From assembly GCA_002221725.1 (NCBI GenBank), contig NJFT01000172.1:25600-89599 (forward strand): a stretch of 64,000 nt of DNA, written 5' to 3'. The notes below the pieces were generated by a model, which did no database searches, had not been told where the DNA came from, and saw only the letters and a program-made list of their open reading frames with translations. Below, piece after piece: positions 12,064-23,619 of the stretch (the stretch's first letter is position 1; each line of letters starts with the position of its first letter). A program made the position numbers and the translations under genes. Source of the DNA: Scedosporium boydii (lineage: Eukaryota > Ascomycota > Sordariomycetes > Microascales > Microascaceae).

Positions 12064-12763
12064 ATGGCCGCCCCAGTCGAGACCACTATCCAAGCCCAGG
12101 CCGGCGCTCCCGCCCCGCCTGCTGCGGCCCCCGCTCCCGGCGCCGCGAATCCCGGCCCCATCGACAACCGTGACGTCGAGGACTGGAAGAACCGCCTCAA
12201 CGACTTCCTCGCCAAGCCCGCCGAGGTCATCAACTCCAAGTCTCCCGAGGGTTCTAAGTCCTGGTTCGCTGGTCTATTCGACTGCTTCAACCCTATCGAC
12301 TCCTGCCTCATTACCTGCTGCTTGCCTTGCGTGACCTTTGGCAAGACGCACCACCGTATGAGGAAGAACGCCAACCTTGAGGGATACGAGCCTATCAATA
12401 CCACCGTATGTCTTATTTCAGATTATTCCTATGCCAAATACTCGCGCCCGGATAAAAATAAGAAAAGATATTTGTTGATTTAACTACGGATAACTAACTC
12501 GGAAATTTTAGTGCCTTCTCCTCGTCGGCTCCTCTTGCGTCGGTCTATCCCTCATTCCCCTCGCCATGCAGCGCGCCGACGTTCGCGCCAAGTACCACCT
12601 CGAAGGTAACTGCATCAGCGATATCCTCATCTCCTGCTGCTGTGGCTGCTGCTCCCTCATCCAGCAGGATAAGGAGGCTGCCCACCAAGAGGCTCTCCTT
12701 GCCGAGGGTGGCGTGAAGGAGCAGTACCAGACTCAGCAGGGCATGGCTTACCCCGGCCAGTAA
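12064..12763 (+). CDS. PLAC8-family cysteine-rich membrane protein
   Basis: Inferred CDS is join(12064..12405, 12512..12763), giving 197 aa. The 106-nt intron has donor GTATGT, branch CTAAC and acceptor TTTAG, phase 0. The frame is open upstream but lacks an ATG, so 12064 (TAATGGCC) is the start. Residues 1-35 are Ala/Pro-rich and probably disordered. The cysteine-rich domain begins near 73 (FDCFNPIDSCLITCCLPCV) with the CCxPC signature and a following FGKTHHR. After the splice comes a hydrophobic segment (LLLVGSSCVGLSLIPLAM). A second cysteine run (SCCCGCCSLIQQDKEA) closes the domain. Family members include plant cadmium-resistance and fruit-weight proteins and animal PLAC8; roles in membrane metal or size control are known there but not demonstrable here. 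Codons end mainly in C, suggesting strong expression. A C/T-rich leader precedes the gene. Confidence 0.88.
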
Positions 12764-15700
12764 AGCCCCTTTCTTCTCAAGAAGTAGAGTGATGGGAGGT
12801 GGAGTGTAAAATCTAGGCGGATCAGAATGATGGATTCGATTTGACTTTGGGAAACGGGTTCAAGGACAGGACATGGTAATACAGGTTCCATTTTTGTTAA
12901 TGAGTTAACCGGGCGCGCTATACGAATCAAATACCCTGGCTGTATCCTTAGGATACGGGTACAAAGAAACTACGATTTACTTGCACATCTCCTTCATCAC
13001 CTAGTATCATCTGAGAATTCATGCCAGTCGTTGCGGGGAAAGAGCGAGATTCACGCCATCATGCCGCTCTCCCGGAAGCCCTCGGGCGTGTACCCGGAGA
13101 GGGATCACTTCCTCCTAACGAAGCCCGCATCAACATCGACGCTCTCCGGGAAAGCAAAACGCCAAAGCCCTTCCCCCAACCAGGAACCCCTTGAGGTCAG
13201 CTGCGCTCGTCTAGCGGCTCAGGACCCACATGATGCCGAAGGGCAGGACGTAGTCGACGAGTCACGCCATCCTTCGCCCGATGAGGGCAAGACAAGACCC
13301 GGAATTGACAGAAGCTAATGATGGAATGGTAGACGTTGACGTCAGGAGCAAGCAGTCTCCCGTTCGTGGTGAGACGGCGAGCGAGTCGCCAACAAGAATG
13401 CATTGCACTCAAAACACTTTGTATTTTGCCGCTTAAACAGAACCAGACTTTTTTTTTGTCCTCCCCTCTGAACGACGCACCGGGGAAATGGAACATTCTA
13501 TACCTTGGTATATGGTTGGGGATTCTTACATCGGCTGTCCCTCATGCTCGCGCATCTGATTTGAAAATTGTCGTCAATCATAATCGAAGAGGGAGAATAT
13601 GGGACGGAATCCAAAGAGGCCGGACGAGGGAACAAGGTTGACCCAAATTTTCGTATTGATGGCCCATCCTTACATGGTCAAATCCGTTTCGTGGCGTGCT
13701 GTCCCTGGGCGGCGATCTGAATCCGTCTCATCTCGACTACGAACTGGGTGTCTGTGAGGATGCAAATCCTTTCCACCGTCGCATGTTTGGGAAAACAAAC
13801 CCAAGATACGCTCAAATGCGGTCGCGGGGACCTCACGGCTTGGGACTTGGGACATACTTTCTCGCCACTTCATGCGGAAGAATTCGACTGAGGCAATGGA
13901 ACAACCAAAGAACGCGCAGGAGATGGGGAGGATGGGGGAAGAGAATCACGATGTGCATGCCAAGTTTGGTTTCGGGTGCGGATGGCGACCTTGCTCCTCC
14001 ATTGCGGAGAGTATCATTCACACTCACTCCAGAAAGCCAGGGGATCGATGGATCCGTTACTTGTTGGGATGAACACAGACTGCTGATTACATTACAAGGG
14101 CACGCAGTGATCAACCGGAGGCACCGAACAATCATCATGAACACGTGGTGAGTGTCAGTTTGAGGTGCGAGAAGTCCTGCCCTGGTCGGTGTTCTCCGGC
14201 CCGGTGATCGGTGGGCTGCCGGAATACTACGGGTATTGAGGTTGAAGAAACGAAAGGCTTGAAAATTGTTTCACTGCTTCAAATTTCTAGGTTCTCATTC
14301 CCAAATTAATCGGGTGAGTCTTGCGGCCCTCGGGGAGAAATACGTGTAGCCAACAATGCGCCGAGCTCGTTTCCTGGTTAGAACTCTTTGTGCCGTCGAA
14401 ACGGGTGAACAAAGTAAAATCCATGAACCTTATTTCTCGGCCCTGTGTCACGGACAGCGCCAGAGGCGGGATGCGGAATACAGAATAAGAAGAGAGAGAG
14501 GATTTGGGCGACCGAGAGAGGAACAGGGCGGAGAAGGATGACACTGCATTGCAGAGGCGGGTTCGGCAGAGGGAAGAAGCGAGGCCAAGAAGCGCAATTG
14601 AAGCGCTAGAATAACTCAATTGTCTGCTCCATCGCCATTTCCATCTCCTCGGAAGGGAAGCGGCAAAGCCTGAGAAGTGCTTCATGGTCGATCAATATGG
14701 GGATGGGTTTTCCATATTTTCCATCACTGCACACTAACACTACTACCACAGGCACCGGCACGCGACTCGCTCGCCTGAACTTGCGGGCTTGTACCAGACA
14801 GAGATTGACCGTACCTGATGCAATCCCATTTAGCCAGTTAGACGAAGCGCGAGGAGGGCGAGTGTGTCTTTGAAACCCGAGACGCCGTCTGTGTCAGATT
14901 CGGCACCTCAGCACGGACGCCGATGCATCCGACCGGGATGGACTGAGTTGAGGAGGACTGGACAAAGTCGACGTCCCAAAATGGAAAACCCAGATGCCAT
15001 TTGGCTTGGTTCATTGGTTGTGTTGCTCGTCGCTCGTTGGCTAGCCCAGGGCAGGCCCAGGCCACGACCGATCGCAGTTCGGCTTGGGGGTGTGCCACTA
15101 CCGCTCTCTGGCCCCTCCTCTCCCAAGACGTGCCATTGATGCCCTTGTCGTTCGGTTTCTCGTTCTAAATGTAGATTTCTGGGTTGTCAGGACTAGCCAG
15201 TTCAATGCTCTTGATGCGCGCCGTTCCAACCGTTGCTCCATGCGCCATGCTCCCCGCTCGCGCACCAATCTTGACCACTTGAGCGCTTTCCCTCCCTGGC
15301 CAGCCAAGTGAACACCTTCCCTTCCTACAGTTCCCCGTCCCCTTCTCGACCCCTGTCCAGGTCAATCGTCATCACAAGGGACCCTCCCACTTCGTACTCC
15401 ACCTTGCCCTTCCTCTCTCTTGTATAATACAACGTAGCGCTCTTCGGCAATCCCCCGGAAGAGATCATCTAGCGATCTCCAAGACCTTGATCGGCCGGTC
15501 ATCTCGTCCTCGCAAGGCCGGTTAAATACACCTTCGAGACCGATGCCGAAGCCCATCCAGCGTCAATCTCTGCCTCTCCAGCCAATGTCGTCGTAGAACT
15601 TCGTCCCATCTTGATGCCTGGCATAATTCGAGAAAACAGCCTCGTCTGGCGCGGCTCTATTGGGCTATTCATCCACCACGTTTCAGTTTCCTTAGCATTC

Positions 15701-16498
15701 AGATCTAATTCTGGCCTCTTGCGCCTGTCTGGCTCTCAGGCCTGGGCAACATGAAACGTCAACGTCCTACCACCACCACCATCGCCCACCGCGAGCAGAA
15801 ACTCACAGACACACCGCCTCACCACACAACCACACAACCGCACCACGTACACTACTTCGTAGAAAGCAGAATCTGCAAGCTCTTGACCGGGCAGGAAGAT
15901 GAAAAATCAAAATTAGAGTTAGCCCTTCGTAGGACAATCTGCACACGCCCTCCACCCCTCCTTCATGTACTCCATTTTGATGTACGACGTTCTACGTCCG
16001 GGCCCCGGCTCCTTGGGCTCCCGGGATGCATGTACGCCCTCAGCATCTGTCAGTCCCCATTTCATTGACATCATCTGCCTCTCTCTCTGTGACTCGCTCT
16101 CTCGGACAACTCCCTCTCGATCTACCTAATCTTCTTCTCCAACCCACATCTGCTCGGCACTCTGCTGTTTCCTTCTTCCCGTCGCCATCCGTCGGGTTAC
16201 TCAATATATCCTTGACCCACCCCAACCTACCTCCGACACTTGACCGGGTTTTGAACTACTCTACTCCCTTTTCTTTCCCTTTGATCAAGCCTCTACCCGC
16301 CCATCCATTCCCCTCCTTCTCTTTCTTCTTTCTTTTCTCTCGTTTAGTTTCCAATTTTTCAGCCAACTTTTCTCTCTTTCGGAATCTCGTTCAGCGTGTC
16401 GTTCTCTTCTACAAATCCTGCTGGCCAGATATGCGTGTTTGATTTTTTGGTTTTGATTTTCTCTTTCTATTCTAATTTTTACTTCATTCCCTCTTCTG
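12764..16498. other. 3.7-kb intergenic region
   Basis: This holds the 3' UTR of the PLAC8-family gene and, from about 15,900 on, a long C/T-rich stretch that reads like a fungal promoter and 5' leader for the gene at 16601. One perfect TACTTCGTA lies at 15853-15861. Minus-strand ORFs 13833-14144 and 14287-14685 (132 codons) and plus-strand 13696-14151 (151 codons) overlap other frames and carry no recognisable domain. I do not call them genes. Confidence 0.55.
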
Positions 16499-16570
16499 GT
16501 GAGTTCTCCGCGAAGAACCAACAGTCTTAACCAGAATGTCAATTTATCAACTAACTCCAAAAAAACGTAG
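16499..16570 (+). other. probable 5'-UTR intron of the gene at 16601
   Basis: A 72-nt segment begins with GTGAGT, has AACTAACTCC as a branch-site match about 22 nt from its end, and finishes ACGTAG. It sits just upstream of the ATG at 16601 in a C/T-rich leader. All signals agree with a spliced leader intron, but there is no coding constraint to confirm it. Confidence 0.55.
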
Positions 16571-16600
16571 GATTCGAAACCCAAAGGTACAACGACAACA

Positions 16601-17758
16601 ATGTCCAACTTCGAAATGAGGAGGCGGCCGCGCCAACTTCCCGGCCCTTTCAACCCCTTCAGCCCTCCGAGCCCATTCATCCCCGGCAGCGTCCCCTCCA
16701 ACCTCATCGTCCCTCCTCCTCCGCCAACGAACCCTGCCGCCGCCATACCTCTCACCTCTGGCTTCTTCCAACCTCCTGCGCCCGCCGAAACGCCCGCCGC
16801 CGCTGCTCCGTCTCCAGAGCCCCAAGTCACCCTCACGGCCTTGAACCCGCCTGCCGCGACGGAGGTGCCCGTCCCCGTCGCCTTCCCGAACGTCGCTCCG
16901 GCCCCGGCGATTGCGAGCGATTTCGTCGACGGAGACTTTTCCATTTCGGTGCAGCCGGAGAATTCTTTGGGTTTGGTCGTTGATGGGGTAGGGACCCCGA
17001 CGCAGGCTACTCCCGAAGTTGTGACGGTGGACGGTTCGGCGACGGTTGGTGGCGCCGCTACCGCTAGTACGCCGACGGGAGGTATTGCCTTTGGGTCAAT
17101 CGGTGGGTTTATACTTCCTTTCCTTTTTTTTTTTTTTTTTTTTTTTTTCCGGGAACGCCAACGGCCTGATCACTAACATAGAGCTTGTCTTTTTAAAGCG
17201 GGCATTGCCTTCCTCGTCAGCATTGTCTTCCTCTTCTACAAATGGCGCAACGGCACCCTCCCTCAATCCGTCAACCGGCTCGCCCTCAAGTTCCGCCCAA
17301 CCTCTCCCGACGCCGATAACATGGAGAAGGGCCTCACGAGATCCGATTCCGTCTCCATCAGGACCGCCTCTACTACCGGCACTTCTTATTCCAAGGCTAT
17401 CAACTCCATAAAGGCCTTCATTCGACCGTCGACTTCTTCGGGGGCCTCTTCTAGCGCCGAGCAGGGCATCTCCGATCACATGCCCAGCATCTCCGCGCCG
17501 ACGGTATACAACGGACCTCAGGCTGACAAGCTAGCGGTGCCTTTGCCACTACACCTTGCGAAACTCCAGGCCGCGGGGTTGTGGACCGCCGAAGGTAGCG
17601 AGACCGTCAACGCCGCGGCTATAGCGGCGGCAGTAGCAACGGGGCCCATGAACCCCAAACCCGTCGTAGCGGAGCCGCTGGTTCATCCGCTCAGGGCACA
17701 CAAGGTCCAGTCTCAGGAAGGAGTTGCGGAGGACAAGCAGGCTTCCTGGCCGCTGTGA
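16601..17758 (+). CDS. proline-rich single-pass membrane protein, function unknown
   Basis: Preferred model is join(16601..17102, 17199..17758), giving 353 aa. The first exon encodes a Pro/Ala-rich, low-complexity N-terminal half without a signal peptide. The splice joins FGSI to AGIAFLVSIVFLFYKW, making one transmembrane helix followed by a basic stop-transfer KWR. The C-terminal half is Ser/Thr-rich, then Ala-rich and probably cytoplasmic. The 96-nt intron has donor GTGGGT, contains a T25 run and a CTAAC branch site, and uses an AAAG acceptor. A conventional CATAG acceptor at 17181 would need donor GTTTAT and would put a lysine in the helix. The exact junction is therefore uncertain. The layout (disordered ectodomain, one helix, Ser-rich tail) resembles fungal wall-stress sensor-like or Mid2-like proteins, but I see no sequence match and assign no function. 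Confidence 0.7.
17124..17148. repeat. T25 homopolymer inside an intron
   Basis: A run of 25 T lies within the intron of the proline-rich membrane protein gene, just 5' of the CTAAC branch site. It acts as an extreme polypyrimidine tract and is a likely site of length variation. Confidence 0.9.
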
Positions 17759-18494
17759 GAGCAGAACGGGCCCATGAATCCTTCAAATTTTCCTTGTTTT
17801 GTTTTTTCGTTAACCCCCTAAGCGAATCACGACGTATGAGATATACATAACGGATCAATACCTTTGGGTTGGGCGAACTCGGTTTGGTGGCTGGTCCCAG
17901 CGTGTGTCAGCGGTGCTAATGCGGTCCCTTGTTTCTTCTATTGTTATTATTCTTCGTCTTCTTCTTCTTCTCCCTATCCCTTGATCCCCTATTTTCAACA
18001 TTCCTCCTCTCCCATTTGTGGTATTATTGATTTTAATTGAGGAGGAAAGGTATTGAGTTGTGTGTGTGGTTGGTGTCGGGGTCAGGGATACGGCGACAAT
18101 GCCTTCGTGCGTTGCGGACTGCAGGTTCTTCGGTCTGGTGCTTCGATTTTCTTTTCCTTCCATGTTCTACTTCTGGTTGCGATACCACTGCTGTTTTCGT
18201 TCTTCATGCTCATCCTCCTGCCCGTTCATGTTGTTACGCTCGGTTTGTAATGGAGAGATGCTTCCTACTTTTGCGTTCGGTTCGTCGACGAGTCGGAACG
18301 AGATGAATGCTCTTTCTTCCCTTCCCTTGTGTGTAAATCTCGATAAAAAATAAAATGTATATAAAAGCAAAACCAAAGCTCAATTTGACATGTCCGCTGC
18401 AAAATGCTCTCAATAGTAGATCTCACATAATACCTCATAAAGTCGGAAACAGACGCCAGAAAGGATGATTCCAAGTGAATCCTTTTTAAAATAA
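17759..18494. other. convergent 3' intergenic region
   Basis: This lies between two genes whose stop codons face each other, so it should hold both 3' UTRs and terminators. It contains CTT-rich microsatellite-like sequence near 17937-17975 (TTATTATT and CTTCTTCTTCTT). The short ORFs on both strands have no domain. I see no further gene. Confidence 0.6.
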
Positions 18495-19277
18495 TTAATC
18501 AACCCATGCCCATTTGGCCAAGACTCGACCATCCACCTCCCTCGCCAACTTCGTAAACGCCGTCAAGGACATGTCGAGGTCGGTCGGCGCACACCCGGTG
18601 CACCGATCCACGACCACTACATCCACCGACCTCTCCCCCTTCCCTTCCTCGACAAAGTCTCTCCGCACCCGAATCTTCTTTCCGCAAAGGGGATTCGTGT
18701 TCGGATTCCCGCCCTCCTGCATCGAGTCCCACAGGGTGTGGGACACCGAAACGATCATCTCGCTGTTCTTGCTCACCCAACCGCAGGCACCCATGCCTGG
18801 TTCGTAGAAAGTTAGATCGCCTTCCCAAGGCCCCTCGCCGCTCGTCGGAAACGGTAGGTTCTGCTCTCTATCGCGGTCGGAAAGCCCAACACCCAATCCA
18901 ACGGGTAGGATAATGAGAAGAATAAGGAGAGCCGGTGTCAAGACGAAAAGGAAAAAGTAGTTGCGGCTGAGTCCGAGATACTTTTTCTCTGGCGGGAAGT
19001 AGGCATCTAAGAATGGGACCCTGCTCGCAGCCGGCGGCCTAATCCTGGTCCCGGTATCCACGCTGGCCGTCGTGCCGACGTCGATGGAAGACTCGCGAAT
19101 GGATTCTTTCAGGGGCGGGACCTTCGATGCATCGGCGGCGGCGGCGGCGGGGAGGGGCTTAGGCGCCATGCTGGTGCGAAGCCAGCTTACGAGGGAGCTC
19201 CGCTTTCGACCGGTTTCCCATTCGGGCGATTGATAGACTTGCGCCGACGTGGGGCGCGGAGCCTCCTCGTCGCCCAT
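18495..19277 (-). CDS. membrane-anchored double-psi beta-barrel (RlpA/expansin-like) protein
   Basis: A single exon of 260 aa. Residues 1-100 are a hydrophilic, Ser/Ala/Pro-rich N-terminus. A long hydrophobic segment at about 107-132 (FLFVLTPALLILLIILPVGL) is the only membrane span; with no signal peptide this suggests a type II protein with the C-terminus outside. Residues 153-258 match the double-psi beta-barrel fold seen in RlpA, barwin and expansin domain 1. They include GDLTFYEPGMGACGW near the start, VVVVDRCTGCAPTDLDMS with the conserved Asp, and a closing Trp-containing strand. Four cysteines (165, 198, 226, 229) could form two disulphides. Secreted fungal relatives usually have a signal peptide instead of an anchor. 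Wall association is a reasonable inference; catalytic activity is not shown. The gene is divergent from ADE2. Confidence 0.85.
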   Translation of the reverse strand: MGDEEAPRPTSAQVYQSPEWETGRKRSSLVSWLRTSMAPKPLPAAAAADASKVPPLKESIRESSIDVGTTASVDTGTRIRPPAASRVPFLDAYFPPEKKYLGLSRNYFFLFVLTPALLILLIILPVGLGVGLSDRDREQNLPFPTSGEGPWEGDLTFYEPGMGACGWVSKNSEMIVSVSHTLWDSMQEGGNPNTNPLCGKKIRVRRDFVEEGKGERSVDVVVVDRCTGCAPTDLDMSLTAFTKLAREVDGRVLAKWAWVD

Positions 19278-20294
19278 GACAGAGGATGCAGTTTTCCAGC
19301 ATTAAATGGAGATATCTTTGGGCGGTTCTATGGGGTCGGTCGCAAAAGACCGGGGGGCGAGGGAATAAGCGCCGGACTGTGCCTTTCTCTAGTGTTTTGG
19401 GAATATTCTTTCTTTGGCAGGCGTCTTATTTGTCGCATTCTTCCTGAAGCTCTTCATTTAACCTCGCGATCCGGATGGTAGGAGAAAAAGCCAAGTTGGC
19501 GGAGATCTACGCCTCGAGGTCATTTTTCCCAAGAGACGGCAAAAACGGAGGTTTTGCGTGTTTGAGATGATCGGTAAATAGGACTGGGTGATCTGCGACT
19601 CCAGGCGAGGTAAATTAAAGCGTTGGCAAGGACTGGTCGGAAATTGGGGGATGAATTGGCTCGCATCTCCAAATTGGATGGCACCTTTCCCGTACGACAT
19701 TACAAAGTACTTGGGAACTGACAACTCATGATGGAACCGAAATCGTGAGATCTACCAAGACAGGCCCCGTAATCTTCAAACCGTTTTATCTACCAGATCA
19801 TGAAACGAGAGGCTTCATCATTTGTTGAGAATATTTTGCCGAACATCTCCCGAGTGTTTTTTAAGTTCTGGTCACCGATTTGGCGAGGGATGTCTTCTCT
19901 TGTGCTCAACGTCCATCATCGAGAGCAGAATTAATACCGTTTTATTGACAATCCTGCTCCGTCCGGTAACCGTAAACTCTCCGGGTGTCTCACCGCCCGC
20001 TGTAATCGGTCACACCGCTCTGGCCAAATCTGGTGATTCTGCCGTGTTCACGAACCGCGGGGTTCAGCGATTGAATTTTCGAACCTCACATGTACCTTTA
20101 CTCTGCGATCGTTGCTTGCGTGGCTGGCTCAATTGATATTTTTTACAATATCCTCATTTTACTTAAGATATAGAGTAGGACAAAGAATTGGCCTCTTCGA
20201 TCCTCAGCCGCCGATTCTCCGACTTCGCCCTGGAATATCCCCCCTCACCCCACCATCGTCATCTTTCTCATCCTCGACCCCTCCACTCCACAAC
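19278..20294. promoter_or_regulatory. divergent promoter region of the barrel protein gene and ADE2
   Basis: About 1 kb separates the two start codons. The ADE2 reading frame is open upstream to 20112 but has no better ATG, so the region to 20294 is leader. One TCAATTGA palindrome is at 20129-20136. I did not find a TGACTC Bas1-type site by eye. No other gene is supported. Confidence 0.55.
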
Positions 20295-22283
20295 ATGACT
20301 TCAAAGCCAGTCATCGGCCTTCTAGGCGGTGGCCAGCTCGGTCGCATGCTTTGCGAAGCCGCAGGTCCCCTCGGGATCGAAGTTGCCATCCTCGACGCCG
20401 CCGACGCCCCCGCCAAGCAGATCAACACCTCCCCGAAACACATCACCGGCTCCTTCAAGGACCCCGACAAGATCAAGGAGCTCGCCCGCCACGTCGACTA
20501 CCTTTCCGTCGAGATCGAGCACGTCGACGCCCTGACGCTAGCCGAGATAGATATTACTGGAGTAACCGTGACGGACGAGAGCGGCAAGACGTCAGTGAAG
20601 AAAGTGCCCGTTCACCCGGCGCCCATGTCGCTCGAGATGATCAGTGACAAGTTTGAGCAGAAGGTGCACTTTGAAAAGGCTGGGATCCCCGTTGCGCGGC
20701 AGGTCAAATTAGATTCTGGCGACATTGAGAACTCCCTAAGGCAGGCCGGCGAGCGTTTCGGATTTCCCTTTATCGTCAAGTCGAGGAATAATAGCTACGA
20801 TGGGCGGGGTAATGTGGTCGTCGACGATGCTGAGGACTTTGAGGATGTGGTTGATGCGCTTGGCAAGGACGGCCTCTATGCGGAGAAGATGGTCAAGTTT
20901 ACCAAGGAGATCGCCGTCATGGTGATCAGGACCGAGGACAAAGATAAGGGTGCTTCGAGGACATATCCTTACCCTGCTGTCGAGACTGTGCACCAGGATA
21001 GCATCTGCACCACTGTCTACATGCCTCCCAGGGGCGTGTCACAAAAGGTATGCCAGCAGGCTCAAGAGCTGGCTTGCAGAGTCGTTGGAACGCTATGGGG
21101 ACGCGGCGTCTTTGCTGTGGAGATGTTCGTAACTGCGGATGGTATGAGGCTTATCTGACTATCGTTCTGACCAGGACGAACCCCCTCAACTAACATCGTT
21201 TCCCTAATAGGCAACCTGGTCGTGAACGAGGTGGCGCCTAGACCTCACAACTCGGGTCACTACACAATTGAAGCTGTGCCTCAGATGTCCCAGTACAAAG
21301 CCCAGCTCTACGCTATCCTCGACATGATCCCCGAACACCTTAAGCTTACACCGCGTGTCTCCTCCGCTATCATGGTGAACATTCTGGGTGGCGCCCAGCC
21401 TGACGATTACGAACGCCTCGTCAAGCTCTCTGAAACGACCTACGATGACAACATGGATGTCCACCTTCACCTCTACGGCAAGGCGTCGAAGCCGGGCCGC
21501 AAGATCGGCCACATTACCCTCACTGGCACGGGCTCGATCGACGACCTCGAGAAACGCTCGAAAGAGTTCGTCTCTCTTGCTAACGCCATACGAGACGAGC
21601 GCATCAGTGCCGCCAGCGAACAGCTACGGCCACAGCAGGATGCTCTCGCGGCGTCGACCGTGCCTCGTGTAGTGGTCTCTAAGACCGCCCAAGTTCTCGT
21701 CACGATGGGCTCCGACTCGGACTTGCCTGTCCTCAGAGCTGGTCTTGATATACTTCGGGACTTTGAAGTCCCCTGCGAAGTGCGCATCACGTCTGCTCAC
21801 CGTACGCCTAGGCTGATGGCCGATGTCGCCGAGAATGCGGCCGGAAGGGGCATCAAGGTGATTATCGCCGCTGCCGGAGGCGCTGCTCACCTTCCCGGCA
21901 TGGCCGCCTCACATACGCCCCTTCCGGTGATTGGTGTCCCCGTCAAGGCCACCCATCTAGACGGCGTGGACAGCCTTCACAGTATTGTTCAGATGCCTGT
22001 AAGTTTCCACCTAAACTCCCTTTACCAGAAGTGGGCGACGTCAGTATTAACTCTCTGATCCTACCCCCTCCGACAGCGTGGAATCCCTGTCGCGACGGTT
22101 GGCATCAACAACTCTACAAACGCCGCCCTCCTCGCCATTCGGATCCTCGGCGCACACTATCCCGAATACCTCGACAAGATGACGGCGTATATGAAGAAGA
22201 TGGAGACTGAGGTGTATGGTAAAGCGTCGCGCCTGATGGATATTGGCTACGAGGCGTACCTTGCCGGCATGCCGAAGAAATGA
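20295..22283 (+). CDS. ADE2: phosphoribosylaminoimidazole carboxylase (AIR carboxylase), PurK-PurE fusion
   Basis: Inferred CDS is join(20295..21141, 21211..21998, 22077..22283), giving 613 aa. Intron 1 (69 nt) has donor GTATGA, branch CTAAC and acceptor AATAG; intron 2 (78 nt) has donor GTAAGT and acceptor GACAG. The enzyme makes CAIR from AIR in de novo purine synthesis in the cytosol. The N-terminal two thirds is an ATP-grasp PurK-like domain. It begins with the nucleotide-binding loop [14 protein letters not shown] (residues 6-19) and includes [17 protein letters not shown] and, across the first splice, [24 protein letters not shown]. The C-terminal third is PurE-like, with [20 protein letters not shown] and [25 protein letters not shown]; the last exon supplies [18 protein letters not shown]. 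Domain order and length match fungal Ade2. In yeasts loss gives red adenine auxotrophs; that is family knowledge, not seen here. Confidence 0.96.
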
Positions 22284-23547
22284 GGTCGGATATAGGCGGG
22301 GATGAGTATCTAGGGGAGGTGGCTGTTGCGGTGGCAGGCGGCGTTTCTTTTTGATATGTTTCCAGCTGGGTAAAAATAGACTATTGTGTTCAAGGGGGTC
22401 GAATAAAAGCTGATTATAAAGCCCCGAACTCTCCGGAAGGACTCGTCCGAAAAGTGTCAATGAAAACCGCTCTTTTGCGGAGCAGGACAAGTACTTCGCC
22501 CCTAATCGTATACGCACAACCCTGCATTCTGTCATGATACCCTGCGTCTGTAGCTAAGTGCACAGGGTCCATGATGTCTTGGATGATTCCATGGCTGGGT
22601 CTCTTCCAGGGTTCGGACTCAAACAAGGTCGATGCAAGTAGAAAAGTTGGACTCGACTTGAGCATAGCCACGCTCAACAGGTCTCCTATTCTCACCGCAT
22701 CCCCATCCCCTTGATCCCAAGGTTCACCGGTGTCCGGTGTCGTCAGCACTGTCCACAGCCCCTCAAAAAGGGGGGGGCATCATCTCGATTCAGGGGATGA
22801 ATCCATTTTCTCCCCACTGTGTGGTGGCGACAGCCAACAGAGACAACATACCCGCAAAAAGCAAATACGAGGTTCTCGCAACACGTAATCCACCCATCTC
22901 GACATCGATGAGGGATTGATCCATTCTGCTATTTCCCCCCGGTGGCGCAGACAGAGGGTCCAAATTCCGAGAGCCCCAATCTACCGCATCCGGGACCAGG
23001 ATCCACCTAGTGTTGGTGGGGCCTAAGACCAACATAGACAGTCCATGGACCGCGTACGAAGTAGATTGCGGCTTGCCCGGTGGTCCTGTATATGCTCGTA
23101 GTTTACAGTAGTTTACGACGGAGGTCGAAGTAAAGGGGGGGGCACATCCCAGAGCTTGCGCCACCGTGGAGTCAGTCCGATGGATCGAAGCCGGCTAGAA
23201 CTGGGATTTCCTCGGCTGATAGATGGCTCCCAGAACCTGTTTACGAGGCAGGGAAAGACATCCGGAATTCTGTTGTGGCCCCGGAATACGAGACCCAGTA
23301 ATGGTGGTGGCCCGTCCCTCAATTCGAGTCTTGACTTCACGTCAATTGATGTAGTAAAGGGCTGACCAATATCCTCTAACACTTCGTCCATCAATTTGGG
23401 GGGTAGCTCAAGGTATCGATTTCCCGTCAGATATATAACATGAAAGAAAATGGAAATAAGAAAGAGATGAATAAAAAGGGAAACATTGAAAGACTGGGAA
23501 AGGGGAACAAGAAAATGAAGGAAAGAGTAAAAAAAGATGTTCCTCTC
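22284..23547. other. intergenic region between ADE2 and tRNA-Arg
   Basis: This holds the ADE2 3' UTR. A perfect TACGAAGTA lies at 23055-23063 and a TCAATTGA at 23342-23349. Minus-strand ORFs of 111-162 codons read back over the ADE2 3' end or into the tRNA and have no domain. I see no gene. Confidence 0.6.
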
Positions 23548-23619
23548 TGACCTAGGCAGGGATCGAACCTGCAATCTCTTGATTCGTAGTCAAACGCCTT
23601 GCCATTGGGCCACTAGGCC
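23548..23619 (-). tRNA. tRNA-Arg (anticodon ACG), intronless
   Basis: On the minus strand a 72-nt cloverleaf can be drawn. The 7-bp acceptor stem is GGCCTAG with CTAGGTC (one G-U pair), with discriminator A at 23548. There is a short D stem, an anticodon stem TTTGA/TCAAG around the loop CTACGAA, and a T arm GCAGG-TTCGATC-CCTGC. The loop places T33 before ACG, an Arg anticodon read as ICG for CGU/CGC/CGA after deamination. CCA is not encoded, as expected in eukaryotes. A T-rich stretch suitable for pol III termination lies just 3' of the gene on the minus strand (TCTTTTTTTACTC). Confidence 0.93.

Noticed and set aside
14287..14685. 132-codon minus-strand ORF with an ATG
   Set aside because: Ser/Leu-rich chance-like sequence in a promoter-type region, with a competing frame on the other strand and no recognisable family.
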